Part shown: in pieces, positions 10,555 to 22,433 of the stretch
Position numbering within the stretch: position 1 is the first letter of the stretch
Layout: every line of letters starts with the position of its first letter
Assembly (NCBI GenBank): GCA_963691705.1
Contig: OY829538.1
Coordinates: 32,508,836-32,572,835, forward strand
Length of the DNA: 64,000 bases
From: Viola odorata
Lineage: Eukaryota; Streptophyta; Magnoliopsida; Malpighiales; Violaceae
Direction: 5' to 3'
The notes under the pieces: generated by a model
What the model was told of the DNA's origin: nothing
Databases searched by the model: none
What the model saw: the letters and a program-made list of their open reading frames with translations, nothing else
Program-made: the position numbers and the translations under genes

Positions 10555-12470
10555 GTGAGCATCCTTAATAACCAAGCTCCATTCTCTCCGAAGACAGAAG
10601 GATTATGGCTTCTAACTCAGATCCCACGCTGTCCCAGTCTTCTAGCCTTCAATTTTCTACCCGTAGGTGACTTTTCCCTTTCGCCACTTCTGACGCTTCT
10701 ACCACGGTACAAGAAATTTCCCCAGGAATGTCGGATCTCTCCTTTGAACAAACAACGGGAACATTTGTGTCCCAGGCGTATACTCCTTTATCCCAGATAG
10801 CGGGACCCAGTCATTCTACTCCCCATTAGAGGGGACCCGCGGCAGACAGTGCGAGTAATCCATTTATGAATTCAATATCATCTCTTCAAGCTCAGCTGGA
10901 CCAGCTGACAGAGTTAGCCGCCGGATTCACGCCTCACGTTTTAGGACCGAGCGTGCCTTCTCAAGTAGTTTTACTCCGCCTATCGTCACTAATCGGCCAC
11001 TGTCGCCTCGGCACTCTAGGGGTATCCTGTTAACTTTACCTTCAACATCAGTCCCAGTCGGCCCCATGCAGCTTACGTATAGGTACGCTGAACCTTTCGC
11101 GCAGTATGCGAGGGAGATTCCTGTTTCTGAAGTAGAGCGTTGGCATGATGAATATAGAGATTGTTGGAACGACAGGCGAGACGAGGCGTTGAGGGACCCA
11201 TCTCCTAGGCACAGTGAAAGGTCGAGTAGCAGGAGGCAACGAACCAGTACTCCTAGGAGTCGCAACCGATCTCCTAGGCGACATCATGAGCATGACTTTC
11301 AAGCCCAGAGGCACCCTGACGAAGTTCCTCTTCCTCACCGACCTCGTGGAATCCCTGACGATAATGTCGGTCACCCATTCAGTTATCGCATAAGACATCA
11401 TAGAGTCAATCGACACATGAAGCTTCCCACAGAATCGTATGATGGCACGAAAGACCCAATCTCACACCTCAACAAGGTGAAAGATTTTGTACAATTTCAA
11501 AGCCACAGTGACGCCGCGTTATGTCAGATTTTTTTCATGACGCTATCGGGTGTAGCGCGTCTCTGGTTTGAAGGGCTTCTAGCGGGGTCTATCGATAGTT
11601 TCTCTTAGCTGGAAGCCAAGTTTTGGAGCCGGTTTAGCACAGCTGTCCCCATCAGAAAGTCCTCTGCAGCATTATTCGACATCCACCGAAAACCGCAGGA
11701 GCCCTTGAGAGACTTCTTGAGTCGCTTTGATCTGGAGATGTCGCTAACACCAGGAGTCACCATCGATTTTGCTGTGGAAGCCCTAAAGCGCAACTGTTGT
11801 TATGGGAAGTTACGAGATACATTGATGGTGGATCCACCGCTGACGTTAGATGCGCTAAGGCTGAAAGCACACAATTATGCAAGGATGGAAGAAGAGGAAA
11901 ATAGAGAACAAATTCAGAACATGCCCCAAGATCTGTATCCGGATCCTAATGCCCAAGCTAACGCAGCTCCTGATATGCGCCCAAGTGATGACTACAGCCA
12001 ACGGAAAGATAACATCCCCAGAACCTCGAATCGGCAAAGAGGTAATTTCTCGAAAGGGAGATCTGGAAATTCCCCTACCAGAAGACAAGCGGATCCGCCA
12101 AAGGCTGGATATATGACCCTGACCTTCCTTCCCTCATACTTTCGAGAGCAGAAATTTTATCAATTGTCTAGTAGCGGAACCTACCCATCCGTTATCCGGC
12201 TCCCGTGAAACCAGGAGTAATTATGGGAGGAAGGGAAAACGTATTCTGCAAGTTTCACAAAGCCAAGGGACATTCAACAGACGTATGTAGAGAGTTAAAA
12301 CTGGCGATAGAGCGCCTTGTAGATGAAGGTTATCTTGGTGAGTTCGCCACCAAGACAAGAGAAGAAGCCAGGAACAATCCGGGGAGCAGAACGACTGACA
12401 GCAGGCAAGCACCTCCTCACGCCACAGGAGCTAACGCCATCCCTATCGGAGGGGGTAGGGAAACACTTGC
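10555..12470 (+). pseudogene. Element B gag
   Basis: Gag precursor. Variable N-terminus, then an Arg/Ser-rich stretch (SPRHSERSSSRRQ), the core (KDFVQFQSHSDAALCQIF, GVARLWFEGLL, RFSTAVPIRKSSAALFDI) and the zinc knuckle FCKFHKAKGHSTDVC at about 12244-12288. Lesions: several near the N-terminus, TAG at 11606-11608 (Gln in A), a frameshift near 12095 and two adjacent TAG codons near 12160 in the true frame. As in A, the frame opens at a GTG (10555), followed closely by stops, so the start is not resolved. Confidence 0.85.
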
Positions 12471-13368
12471 AGTCGGCGAGGACGATGGCCCTATAATCCA
12501 CATCATAGCTGGAGGCACTCCGTATTTAGACGAACCCGCGCCGTTGGTACCCGCGGCAGGTGAGAAACGTAAAAGAGAAAGTACGTTATCGAGAAATGAA
12601 GCGATAAGCGCGTTGGACCGAATGGTGGTGTCGTTCTCAGAAGAGGATGAGAAAGGCGTCGTTTACCCACACAACGATGCATTGGTAGTCACACCCGTTA
12701 TCGATAGCCACGGGGTCAGGAGAACCCTTGTCGATAATGGGAGTGCAGTAAACCTATTCTCGCTAGAGGTATACAATCTAATGAAGCGTCCTGACGATAA
12801 GCTAACGCCTTGTAAAAAGCCTATAATTGGGGTAGATGGGGTCCCAATTCCAGTAACCGGAGTTATATCGCTACTAGTGTATTTTAGGGAGGATGCGTCC
12901 AAACGGTCAGAGGAATTATTATTCTTGGTTGTAGACCTGACTTTTCCCTACAACGCCATACTTGGGTGACCATTCCTCAACCGCTTTGGGGCCGCAATAT
13001 CACAAAAACATCTAAGGATGAAATATCCTTCATGGGACGGAGTAGTCTCCGTCAAAGGAGACCAGAAGCTAGCTGCCGAATGTTACTTGCTCATAACTCA
13101 GAAGAGTTGTGACCGTTACGTGTGCGTAGCGGATGACCCCTTTGAAGATAAAGAGGAAAAATGCACTCAGTCGGATGACCCCTAAATGGTGTCAGTTCCT
13201 ATCGGGGTGGACGCAGAACCGAACCTCCTAGTTAGTGAAAAGCTAAGCCCAGAAGAGAACGCGCAGTTAGCTCGACTACTAAGAAAATGCAAAGAGGAAT
13301 TCGTGTGGAAACCTGCGGATATGCCTGGAGTCTCGCGAGAAGTTGCGGAACACCGGCTAAACGTTAAC
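12471..13368 (+). pseudogene. Element B aspartic protease and RT linker
   Basis: The protease has the active-site motif LVDNGSAVNLFSLE and the GVDGVPIPVTG loop. TGA at 12967-12969 replaces the Arg of the conserved LGRPF motif (CGA in A, so a C-to-T change at CpG). TAA at 13183-13185 is a second stop. The linker reads LSPEENAQLARLL, ADMPGVSREVAEHRLNVN and breaks exactly at the solo LTR insertion (13368/13369). Confidence 0.87.
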
Positions 13369-15135
13369 TAATAGCGTGTATTTATGCATGATTTTCCCTC
13401 CATTATTTCATCAATTTAAGGCATGATTCTGCTAATTTACCCTTGTTTTCACTACTATTGCAGATCTAGGCTTAAAAGGGAGTTTATCCAAAAACATGCA
13501 TTTTTGGAGCATTTTGTGCGAATTTGAGCTTCAAGACCAAGGTCGAGGTCCCGACTCAAGAATCGCGTTCAAGGTCCCGAATCGAATTCTCCATTCGGGC
13601 CCCCGAAGGGCAAAGAGCGTCATTTCCACGTGTCCTCTTGCCAAAGCTCCCATGTGACCTCCCTAACACTGTTCTGACAGTCTGCACTGATCACAAAATA
13701 CCTACCTCTCTGACCATTGTAGGCCTTGAGCCTATTCCAGATCTGCCTAAGCTAGTCAAGACCAAGAAAATCAGCTTTATGCTTTTTCAGCTTTGTGCTT
13801 TAGGGAGCATAGATCCATTGTAATAGGCTTTCTTTAAATGCATTTTGTTCCTTAGTTGGGCAGAAGATATTTTGTGATTATATTTTCTAGTTTTAAATAG
13901 AGGATGATAGGAAGAGTTTAGGGCATATTAGATCATCCATTATCATGTAGGTATTAGGAAGAACACTCTTAGACTTCTCTCTAGTTTATCTCTCTAGTTC
14001 TTGTTAGCATCTTCACTCTTTGCCGCTGGGCTTCAAACATTTAGTAACAAGTCTTCTTCCCTTAATCTCTTTATTTTATTATGCTCTCTTTAATTATTAT
14101 TTATTTATCTTCAAGCATGAGTAGCTAAATCTTTAATTCTTAGCAAAGGTTATTCGAGGGTTGCAAGGGCAGATTCGAGGCCTAAACGAGTTTAATATAT
14201 TCTTGATGCCATATTCAATTGCTTATCATTTTAATTACATTTTCGCTCGGAGTAATTAGAGGTTTGATCAACTGATTATTACTTTGTGTGAATGCTGCCA
14301 TTTGTGTGATAAATACGGAAGGAAAGTTGCATGGAACAAGTAGGCATCTATTTAGTCTTGGCTGCGCTGAAGTGGTCTCAAATAGATAGGGTGAGTAGTT
14401 GATTGGATCGGGGTCACGAGCCTGACAAACTGAGGGACCTCTCGGTCCAGCTGTGTCTTTTCTTATCTTCATGGGCAGTTTGAGTATTGCCCTCCCGCAT
14501 TCGTGCCTGGAGGGATGGCGAACTGTCAAGACTACCTCATATGTGGAAACGGGGGGTAGTTTCTCTTAAGAGAAAAGTAGGGGATATCCGAGGAATCTGG
14601 TCCCTATGTCACTTCTATGATGTCTTAAATAGAATATTTCTATGCTGATGACGATCGGGACCCCGAATGCAACCCAAGAATGCCTTTTGCTAAGAACCAT
14701 CTATACCTGATTATTTGTGCTTATTTCACTTTCTGTTTTATTAATTCTGAATTTGTTCACTGATTTACTTTATTTTATCATTCGGGACCCCGAATTGACA
14801 ACTCAAGGTCCCGAACACTGCTTTCTTAGTTAGAATTGTTAGCTCCCAATCTCTCTTGGCTGACTTGTTTTAGTCAAGTAAAACCCCCCTGTTTGTTACT
14901 TTTCATGTTTTTATCTTGTGATTTCATTCAAGACCTTGAATCAGTTTCTCTCCATCCAGCCCTTGAATTCTATTTTGTTTCCTTTATTATTTTATTTTAT
15001 AATCTGACCTTGTCTAGTGTAAGTCTTCACCAATCTCTGTGGATCGATCCTTTTGCCACTGTCTTCAATCTATTTTGTTGCATGTGATAAGTTGTAATTA
15101 TTTGTTTGACCGTGCCCTCGATAAGCGCGTTATCA
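13369..15135 (+). mobile_element. Solo LTR inserted in the RT of B (1,767 bp)
   Basis: Flanked by the perfect 5-bp duplication TTAAC (13364-13368 and 15136-15140); skipping it rejoins the RT reading frame (HRLNVN to PNAKPVQQKR). It ends GCGCGTTATCA and contains near its 3' end the block CTCTGTGGATCGATCC, common near LTR 3' ends of large plant gypsy elements. It starts TAATAGCG, so the usual TG has become TA. No internal coding region was found, so it is read as a solo LTR left by LTR-LTR recombination. Confidence 0.85.
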
Positions 15136-16380
15136 TTAACCCTAACGCTAAACCTGTTCAGCAAAAGCGGCGCGCTTTCTCCCCAGAAAAGATAGTAGTC
15201 ATCGAGAAAGAAATATCGAAGCTCATGGACGTTGGCTTCATTTGAGAAGTCCAGTACCCCACATGGCTGGCTAACCCTATCTTAGTCCCAAAACCCAATG
15301 GAGATTGGCGCATGTGTATCGATTTCACTGACTTGAATGATGCCTGCCTCAAAGATTGCTATCCTCTTCCTCGAATCGATCAATTGGTCGATCAGACTGC
15401 TGGGTACGCCTACCTAAGCTCATTAGATGCCAACTCCGGATATCACCAAATTCCCATGGCCATGGAAGATGAAGAAAATACTGCCTTCATCACCCCAAAG
15501 GCCACTTATTGCTATACGGCGATGCCGTTTGGATTGAAAAATGTTGGGGCAACATTCCAGCGCATGGCAAACAAAGTTTTTGAGGAGCAAATTGGGAAAA
15601 ACGTGGAAGCTTATGTGGACGACATATTGGTCAAAAGTCAAAGCTTCAAGGACCACTTAGCCGACTTAGAGGAAGTTTTTAGCGTAATGAGAGAACACAA
15701 AATAAAATTGAATCCGCGTAAATGCATGTTTGCTTTCCAAACGGGCAAATTCTTAGGCTACGTGGTCAGTCAGAAAGGCATCCAGCCTAACCCTTCAAAG
15801 GTGAAGGCCATTCAGCACATGATATCTCCTCGAACCATCAAAGAGGTATAGAAGCTCATAGGACGCATCATTGCGTTAGGACGGTTTATTTCCAAACAAG
15901 GCGAGAGATGTTTACCCTTTTTTAAGGTCATTCGTAACAAAACCCCTTTCGGATGGACAGAAGAATGTGAAAAAGCGTTTGCCGACCTAAAAGCCTATCT
16001 CTCATCTGGCCTACTGCTAACGAAACCTGAACCGAGTGACTCTCTATACCTATACCTAGGTGTTGCTGACAAGGTGGTCAGTGTTGTCCTCGTACGAAGC
16101 GAATATTCACCGTCCAGTATTCTTTGTTAGCCACGTGCTGAAAGACGCCAAGCTACGGTACGCCCGCATTGAGAAAGTGGCGTTTGCCCTAGTACAAGCA
16201 ACACGGAAGATGGGTCGGTACTTCCAAGCTCACCTTGTTGTAGTACTCACTGATCAGCCATTAAGGAAAATTTTCAGGAAACCCGAGTCCTTAGGAAGAA
16301 TGTTGATTTGGGCAATCGAACTTGAACAATATGGGTTGCAATACAAGGCCAGACCGTCCATTAAAGCCCAAGCGTTAGCA
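15136..16380 (+). pseudogene. Element B reverse transcriptase and RNase H
   Basis: Resumes after the solo LTR. RT motifs: PKPNGDWRMCIDFTDLNDA, YPLPRIDQLVD, MPFGLKNVGATFQRM and YVDDILVKSQ. RNase H: LYLYLGVADKVVSVVLV, RKMGRYFQ, LTDQPL. Lesions: TGA at 15243-15245 (Arg codon in A), TAG at 15849-15851 (Gln in A) and a frameshift near 16100. Sequence is close to A throughout, so the two are related subfamilies. Confidence 0.9.
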
Positions 16381-18236
16381 GACTTCATAGCAGAATGCAT
16401 ATTTACGCAAGAAATACCGGTGGACCCACCGGAAGAGGAGGTAGAAGGTTCAGACCTCCCGTCTCCAGACACATACACTGACCCGTGGATCATCCATGTA
16501 GACGGAGCCAAAAACCAAGAGTTAGCTGGTGCAGGAATTTTCATGACTGGACCAAACGACATGCAGATACGGTACGCCATCAGAATTCTGCAACCACTGT
16601 CCAATAACGCGGCTGAGTACAAAGCGTTGCTAGCAGGACTCAAGATAGGAAACAGTTTTTTTGTCGAAGCCGCAGGGACAGCGCGCGATCTACGACTGCA
16701 GATACGCGGAGATTCTAAATTGATAATAGATCAAGTCTTGGGAAACTCCCAAGCTAGAGAACCTATCATGATCCAATATCTCGCAAAAGTAAGTGTGAGC
16801 TGACGGAACTGTAGAAAAAAGGCACTCAAGTCAGCTTTGAGCATATTCCCTGAGAAGATAACGCTGAGGCTGACAATCTTGCTAAAATGGCAGCCAACCC
16901 GGAAGCCTCCATACCCAAGGATGTATACTATCGGGAGATACCTGCGCCTTCTTTCATGGAATAACAACTGTCGCTTTGCGTGGATGAAGTGGAAAATGAC
17001 TGGAGAATTCCCATAATAAAATACCTGAAATACGATGAGTTGCCAGCGGATAACATTGAAAAGAGGAAAGTTTTGAAACAAGCGGCACGGTGCACATACT
17101 ACAATGGGGAGCTGATTCGGAGATGCTTCTCCCATCCAGCCGCAAAGTGCATAACGGAGCAGGAAGGCCTCCACACCTTACGAGAAATCCATGAAGGAAT
17201 ATGTGGTATGCATGTAGTGGGCGACACCTTGGCAGCACAAGTCTTTCGGTCGGGGTTCTATTGGCCCACCATTCGAAGAGATTGTCACAACTTTGTGAGG
17301 ACCTGTCAGAAATGTTAGGAATACGCCAAGATTCCTCGAAAGCATGCCGCGCAAATTTCAGAAATAGTCGCTCCATGCCCGTTTGCCAAATGGGGAATCG
17401 ACATCTTGGGTCCATTTCCAAAGGCCATATCTCAACTAAAATTTGTGGTTGTAGCGGTGGATTATTTCACGAAATAGGCAGAAGCGGAAGCGTTAGCTAA
17501 TATCACTACCAAAAAAATCTGGCGTTTCTGTAAGCATCAAGTTATTATGCGATTTGGGATACCTCGCATATTAGTTAGTGATAATGGAACACAATTCACG
17601 AGCCAATTTTTTAGAGATCAGTGCGCAGAATTTTAGATCGAACAGAGATTCTCTTCTGTAGCGCACCCCCAAACTAACGGTAAGGCAGAAGTGACCAATC
17701 GCAGCATTCTTAGTGGCATCAAAAGAAACCTTGAAGGTTCTAAAAAGAAATGGCCAGATGAAGTGCCATACATATTATGGGCCTATCGCATGACCGTCAA
17801 AGCTAGCACGGGAGAAACTCCTTTCGCATTAGCCTTTGGCACAGAGGTTGTCATGCCAGTAGAAATTGACACTCTAAGCCTCCGAGTGGCTTATTTTAAA
17901 GAAGAAACGAATGAGGAAAGGTTACGCGCTAACCTTGACGCACTACTAGAGGTGCATGGGGAGACTCTCTTGAAAACCCTACATTACAAAAGAAAAATGG
18001 CGCAATATCATAACAGGCAAGTCAGAGAACGACTGCTCAAAATGGGAGATTTAGTGCTCAGGGACAAGCAAGCGGCAGGACAACACATGGGGAAGCTCAG
18101 CCCAAACTGGGATGGACCATATCGCGTCACTCATGTTGTCGGGAAGGGAGCATACCATTTGAAAACACTCAACGGTACTCCCTTACAAAACTCTTGGAAT
18201 ATAGCTCGTTTGAAGCTATACCATGCTAGAAATTGA
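16381..18236 (+). pseudogene. Element B second RNase H and integrase
   Basis: Archaeal-type RNase H with HVDGAKN, AEYKALLAG and RGDSKLIIDQ, frameshifted near 16800. Integrase has the zinc finger (REIHEGICGMH, CQKC), the core acids in WGIDILGP, VSDNGTQF and NGKAEVTN, and a C-terminal domain ending with MGKLSPNWDGPYRV and SWNIARLKLYH; it stops at 18234-18236. In-frame TAG codons lie at 17316-17318 (CAG in A), 17476-17478 (TGG in A) and 17634-17636, plus a TAA near 16963. All four differ from the intact A integrase, so B integrase is dead. Confidence 0.9.
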
Positions 18237-19413
18237 TCTCTTTCAGTTGATAATGTTAGCGTTGCTCAAACGAATGAATCAAAGCATTCCTTCTGCATTT
18301 CGTGACTGGTAACATGCAGATAACGAAGAATGCCAGGAGTGAAAATCCTATCCTTGTGATGGCTGGTCCTGATTAGACAGCTCACTAAGACGAGGCACGC
18401 CCTGGCATAAATTTAGCGTTGGGAGTGAAAATTCTATCCTTGTGGCAACCGTGCTAACAAAGGCGACCCACTAAGACGAGGCACGCCCCGACATCCTTGG
18501 GAGTGAAAATCCTATCCTTGTGGTAGCCATGCTCATACAAACGGACCATTAAGATGAGGCACGCCCAAAAGAGATAGTAACTCTGCCCTGGGAGTGAAAA
18601 TCCTATCCTTGTGGCAACCGTTCTCACACAGACGGACCACTAAGATGAGGCACGCCCCAGAGACGCGAGGTTTCAACGCTTGGGAGTGAAAATCCTATCC
18701 TTGTGACGACTGGTCCTGATCATACGGCTCACTAAGACGAGGCACGTCCCAAGCCGACCGCTGACATTTGAAATAAAGAGAGATATTCGAGCTAGTAACT
18801 GAGCGGTTGATACCCGGTGAAGTTGAGCTGGAGAGATGTCTCTATCGCAACAATAGCATCATGGCAAAGCCAGACCTAGCAAGGCTAAGTGATCCCCCTA
18901 GCAACAAAGGGCAGCATCAGTCTGTATACAATGCGAGCAGAGATGATACTGATTCATCCTCTGAGACATCACCAAAGAAATGATGATAGGGCAGCGTTGG
19001 CCATAAGACATGTGGAAATAACTTTTCGATTCTCAACAGAGAAAGGTTCAAAGGAAGATACCGAGGAGGAGACCATCTCAAAAGCCAAGTTATTGTGGCC
19101 ACTAGAGAAATACTGTGTCCCTAGAGACTGAAATACCTTAACAATTCACAGGCAAGGCATCGCAATAAAAGCACGCGCTAACGCCGCGGTTAGTTAACTG
19201 CAAAAGGTATGATGATTACATCATTATGATTTCAGTAATGACATTTGCTAACTATATTGTATCAGCAACATCACAAAGCAAAACTGGCAAAGAAATTCCA
19301 GACAAAAAGCAACGTTCTAAGGGAAAACTGATACTGTCAATATTACAAAAACGTCCCACGAGGATGGACGGAGGCATGTTAACGACAAAAACCAAAAAAG
19401 TAAAGCACAGTGC
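18237..19413. other. Non-coding spacer between integrase and antisense genes of B
   Basis: Contains the five-unit tandem repeat at 18336-18756. I see no convincing frame in the rest (18757-19413); short open frames there have no recognisable motif. Confidence 0.6.
18336..18756. repeat. Tandem repeat in the B 3' region, five units of about 77-92 bp
   Basis: Each unit starts GGAGTGAAAATCCTATCCTTGTG and ends with CTAAGACGAGGCACGCCC (minor variants), with a variable spacer that makes unit lengths unequal. It lies directly after the pol stop, the usual place for hypervariable 3' repeats in Tat elements. Confidence 0.9.
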
Positions 19414-21785
19414 CTATGAAGCAGCTAACGCATTATCACCACCCTGCCTAACAGCCCCACCCCTATAGAAATCATCATCAGTTACGAGCGAGGACCTTCT
19501 ATCAAAATAGGCACCAAGCTCTTTGACTCGAAGAGTGTCTATCCCATGAATCTCCATAAAACCATCCGACACGATCATGGCCCCCTTCTTCATATACCAA
19601 CGACACTTCTCAGCAGAAAGAGTAATCTCAGCGGATAGCTCGGTGTTCCTACGCCTCTCCACCTCTAGCTGGGCCTCTCCCTCAGAAAGTCGTACGGTCA
19701 AAATGACACCTTTCTCTTTTTCTTTCTCCAGGGCATGCCTAGCGATCTCCGCCTCTTGCTTAGCGACCTCAGCTTCTCGCTTAGCGTTCTCTGCCTCCTG
19801 TCGGGCAACAGTCACAGCATCAAGCAGCCCCTGACGCTCATTCGTCACCCTGTCTATCTCCCTCCGCTCATCTGCCTCTACCCTAGCGTCACCCTCATCC
19901 AAGTAATGGAGATGGCAAAAGGAAGAAAATATCCGAGAGTAAAGGAAATTTATACGTTCCTGACGGCTTCTAGCCAAAAACGCATCTCTCTCCCTGTGAT
20001 GTGACATCATTCAAGCCATCAGCTGAGATATAGACGCAAAGGCAGCATCATCGCCATCGGTCTCTGAAACCTGAAAGGTTTCTTCTCTAAAACCCCCCAA
20101 GTTAACTTGATGAGTGGCAAGGCTGGGAGGAAGGTAAGAGCTGACGCCAATCATCAAAGCAGAAGCAGCATTGCCCCTCTCGGTAGGAGGTGAAGGCATA
20201 GGAACAAAAAACAGGGTAGAAGGAGAAGGAGGTTGGTTAGCAGAGCCTCCCATGTCAAGAGACCCACCCCTAGCAAGCACCGAAAAGTCAGGACCCGACA
20301 TATCTGGTTGAAAGCCCACAGGGGTAGATAAAGAGTGAAGCGGAGAATCAACAAAGGTGTGAAAATCCCCACTAGGGTTAGCACCTTGAGATTGCTCGGG
20401 AGGTGCATTACCTTCCGCAAAAGTTGTCAGAGGAGGGTTAATACCAGACGATGACGGGCTATTCTGAAGACTATGAAGAGCCCTTTTCTGACAGTTTGCG
20501 AGGTCATTGGCAAATGACATATCTTCGTCAGGAAGAGAATGAATAGTATCAACAGTGACAATTTCCTAGAAGAAGCAAAGCACGATAAGAAAACCGTAAA
20601 GAGCAAAACAAAGCGGTAGGGGTAAGGGATAAAAATACCTGAGTAGACGGGGAGATCAAGGGGATCCCTTGAGGAATGGTGTCGACATCACTTCTGAAGA
20701 AGCGGTAGCTTGGAAGGGAGCGGGATGAATATCACTCACTTTCCTGCTTCTTTTCTTCTTTGCGACACGAGGTCGCGAATAGGACGCTTAAGCAGTATCA
20801 ACGGTGACAGCAACCCCTTGAGAAGGTGGTGTGACTAGAGTAACAGCGGTAGATCCTCCCTCAGCGATAGCTCCCCTTTCAGCAGCAGCGGCGACAACCT
20901 GCTCTCTTCTGTTCTGCTCTCTTTTCTTCTTCCTTTGGATATATTTAGGCTCCCAACCAAGTGGAACCGCTGCATATTTAGGGAAAGATGTCAGTGTTAG
21001 TACTACCCAGCAACGCAAAGAAAGAAGAATAAACATTCACCTATTTTACATTTCTCAACATCCTCCCCGTTAGCCACTTTGCGGGTGTCAACACTAAAAC
21101 TCAATTGGAGTAACGTTTGCAACCAACCAGCCTCTGGTTCGAAAAGTGGTTTCCTGCTACCCCAAGCTCCATCTTTAATCTCCTGATTAAAGTCGGTCCT
21201 CCACAAGGGTTCCGGCAGGTCAACAATAAAGAATCCTTCTTTCTACCCAGGAATGGAAGACTCCAGACCCATGAGTTTCCAAGTAAACGGCTTCAGTGAC
21301 TCGTCGTTATAACGGGGCGATATCGATATCACCCCTTTACGAGAATACAACTGAAAAATATTGTGAAATAATGCTAACGTAGGAGACTCAATCTCCTTGA
21401 ACCGGCACAGTGACGTGAAAGCACTAACAATGCAAACTGCGTTAGGACTTAGTTGGGCCGGGTTCAAGTCAGAATCGGCCAGCAACAGTTTCATAAAGGA
21501 ATCAAGGGGAAGCCGGAGCCCATGATCGAACAATTTGGCATATAACACCATACTATTACCAGGCATTTCACTATTAAGGCGGAGAGGATCAGAAGCAACC
21601 TTAGTGGTGTAGCCTCCAGGGAGTTGAACGTTGAGTGCAGCTAATCTGTGATGAACTAAAGATAAGCTATAGAGAGAAGTAGGGGTATTATCAATCTTCT
21701 CTTCCCCAGCAGATTTTTTAGAATCTTCTCCCTCAATAATGGATCTTTTCTCAACAACGGATTTTTTAGAGCGAGTCTTCGCCAT
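19414..21785 (-). pseudogene. Antisense gene d of element B: putative gypsy-type transposon domain protein
   Basis: Starts MAKTRSKKS at 21785. The N-terminal domain (about residues 60-190: KLFDHGLRLPLDSFMKLLL, LNPAQLSPNAVCIVSAF, LALFHNIFQLYSR) fits the family annotated as putative gypsy-type transposon (Transposase_28), of unknown biochemical role. A GT-AG intron is likely at about 21040-20976 (donor after KCKIG, acceptor TATGCAG) and another at about 20640-20568. The middle is basic then Pro/Ser rich; the C-terminus (19414-20010) is a long coiled coil of Glu/Ala/Arg heptads. Stops: TAG at 21243 at a Trp position aligned with gene c, and TGA at 20011-20013 splitting the 3' exon. Probably dead in this copy. 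Confidence 0.75.
20568..20640 (-). other. Probable intron in antisense gene d
   Basis: Minus-strand donor CAG|GTATTTTTA and acceptor TTCTTCTAG|GAAATT. Splicing joins ...SPSTQ to EIVTVDTIHSLPDED in one frame, leading into the next exon at 20520. Confidence 0.6.
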
Positions 21786-22433
21786 AACTAATAAAAAGAA
21801 GGGAGCAAAGAAAGAAATGATGTGTGTACCTTTGTAAAAGAAACACCAGGGATCCCAGTACGAAGAGGAAGGAGCGGCGAGTTATTTTCCAGAAAAATGC
21901 GATGAGTCAAGAAGGAGATAAAAAAGAAAAGAGGAGGCGAGGAAAACATTATATATAACCCTAAATGGGTCAAAAGACGCGACCAGTGTTCAACTGACAC
22001 GCGACAAAATAGCGTGTGGGAAGGACGCGACACGTGCGAAAGACACTTTTGAAAAAAGGGGGAAGACGCTTCAGTCCTCGCTACTCCTTAGAAGACGCCT
22101 GTTCAAACGTCTCACCATGAGAAAGACACGTGTCTTCCTTCATCATTGTTTTTCGATCGCATTAATTAAGGGACTCGCAGTATTTAATGCTCTGAAAAGC
22201 AATGCCAGCTCGGACTCGTAGTCTCAAGAAATGGCGCGTCAGGAGAAAGATGCTAACAAAGTATAAGCGGAATCAATAATACACTAGAACCCGACGCTTA
22301 AGAAAGAAGCGACAAGGGCCCGATAGCGTCAGCATTATTACAGAGAAAACAAATGCCAAATGATTTTATGGTGCGATAGCTTGAAGAATAAAGGAAATTC
22401 AAGTAAGAATGAAGTAGTAGGCGAGGAGGAGAT
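21786..22433 (-). promoter_or_regulatory. Upstream region of antisense gene d with TATA box
   Basis: Non-coding. Minus-strand TATATATAA at 21949-21957 lies about 165 bases before the ATG at 21785, and the leader between them is pyrimidine rich, as in plant 5' leaders. The remainder of the stretch shows nothing further that I can recognise. Confidence 0.5.

Noticed and set aside
15039..15245. Single ORF joining the solo LTR and the RT start
   Set aside because: Accidental open frame across the insertion junction at 15135; the TSD and RT alignment show the true boundary.
21786..22033. 81-codon hydrophobic ORF upstream of antisense gene d
   Set aside because: Lies in the pyrimidine-rich leader behind the TATA box; hydrophobicity comes from T-rich codons.
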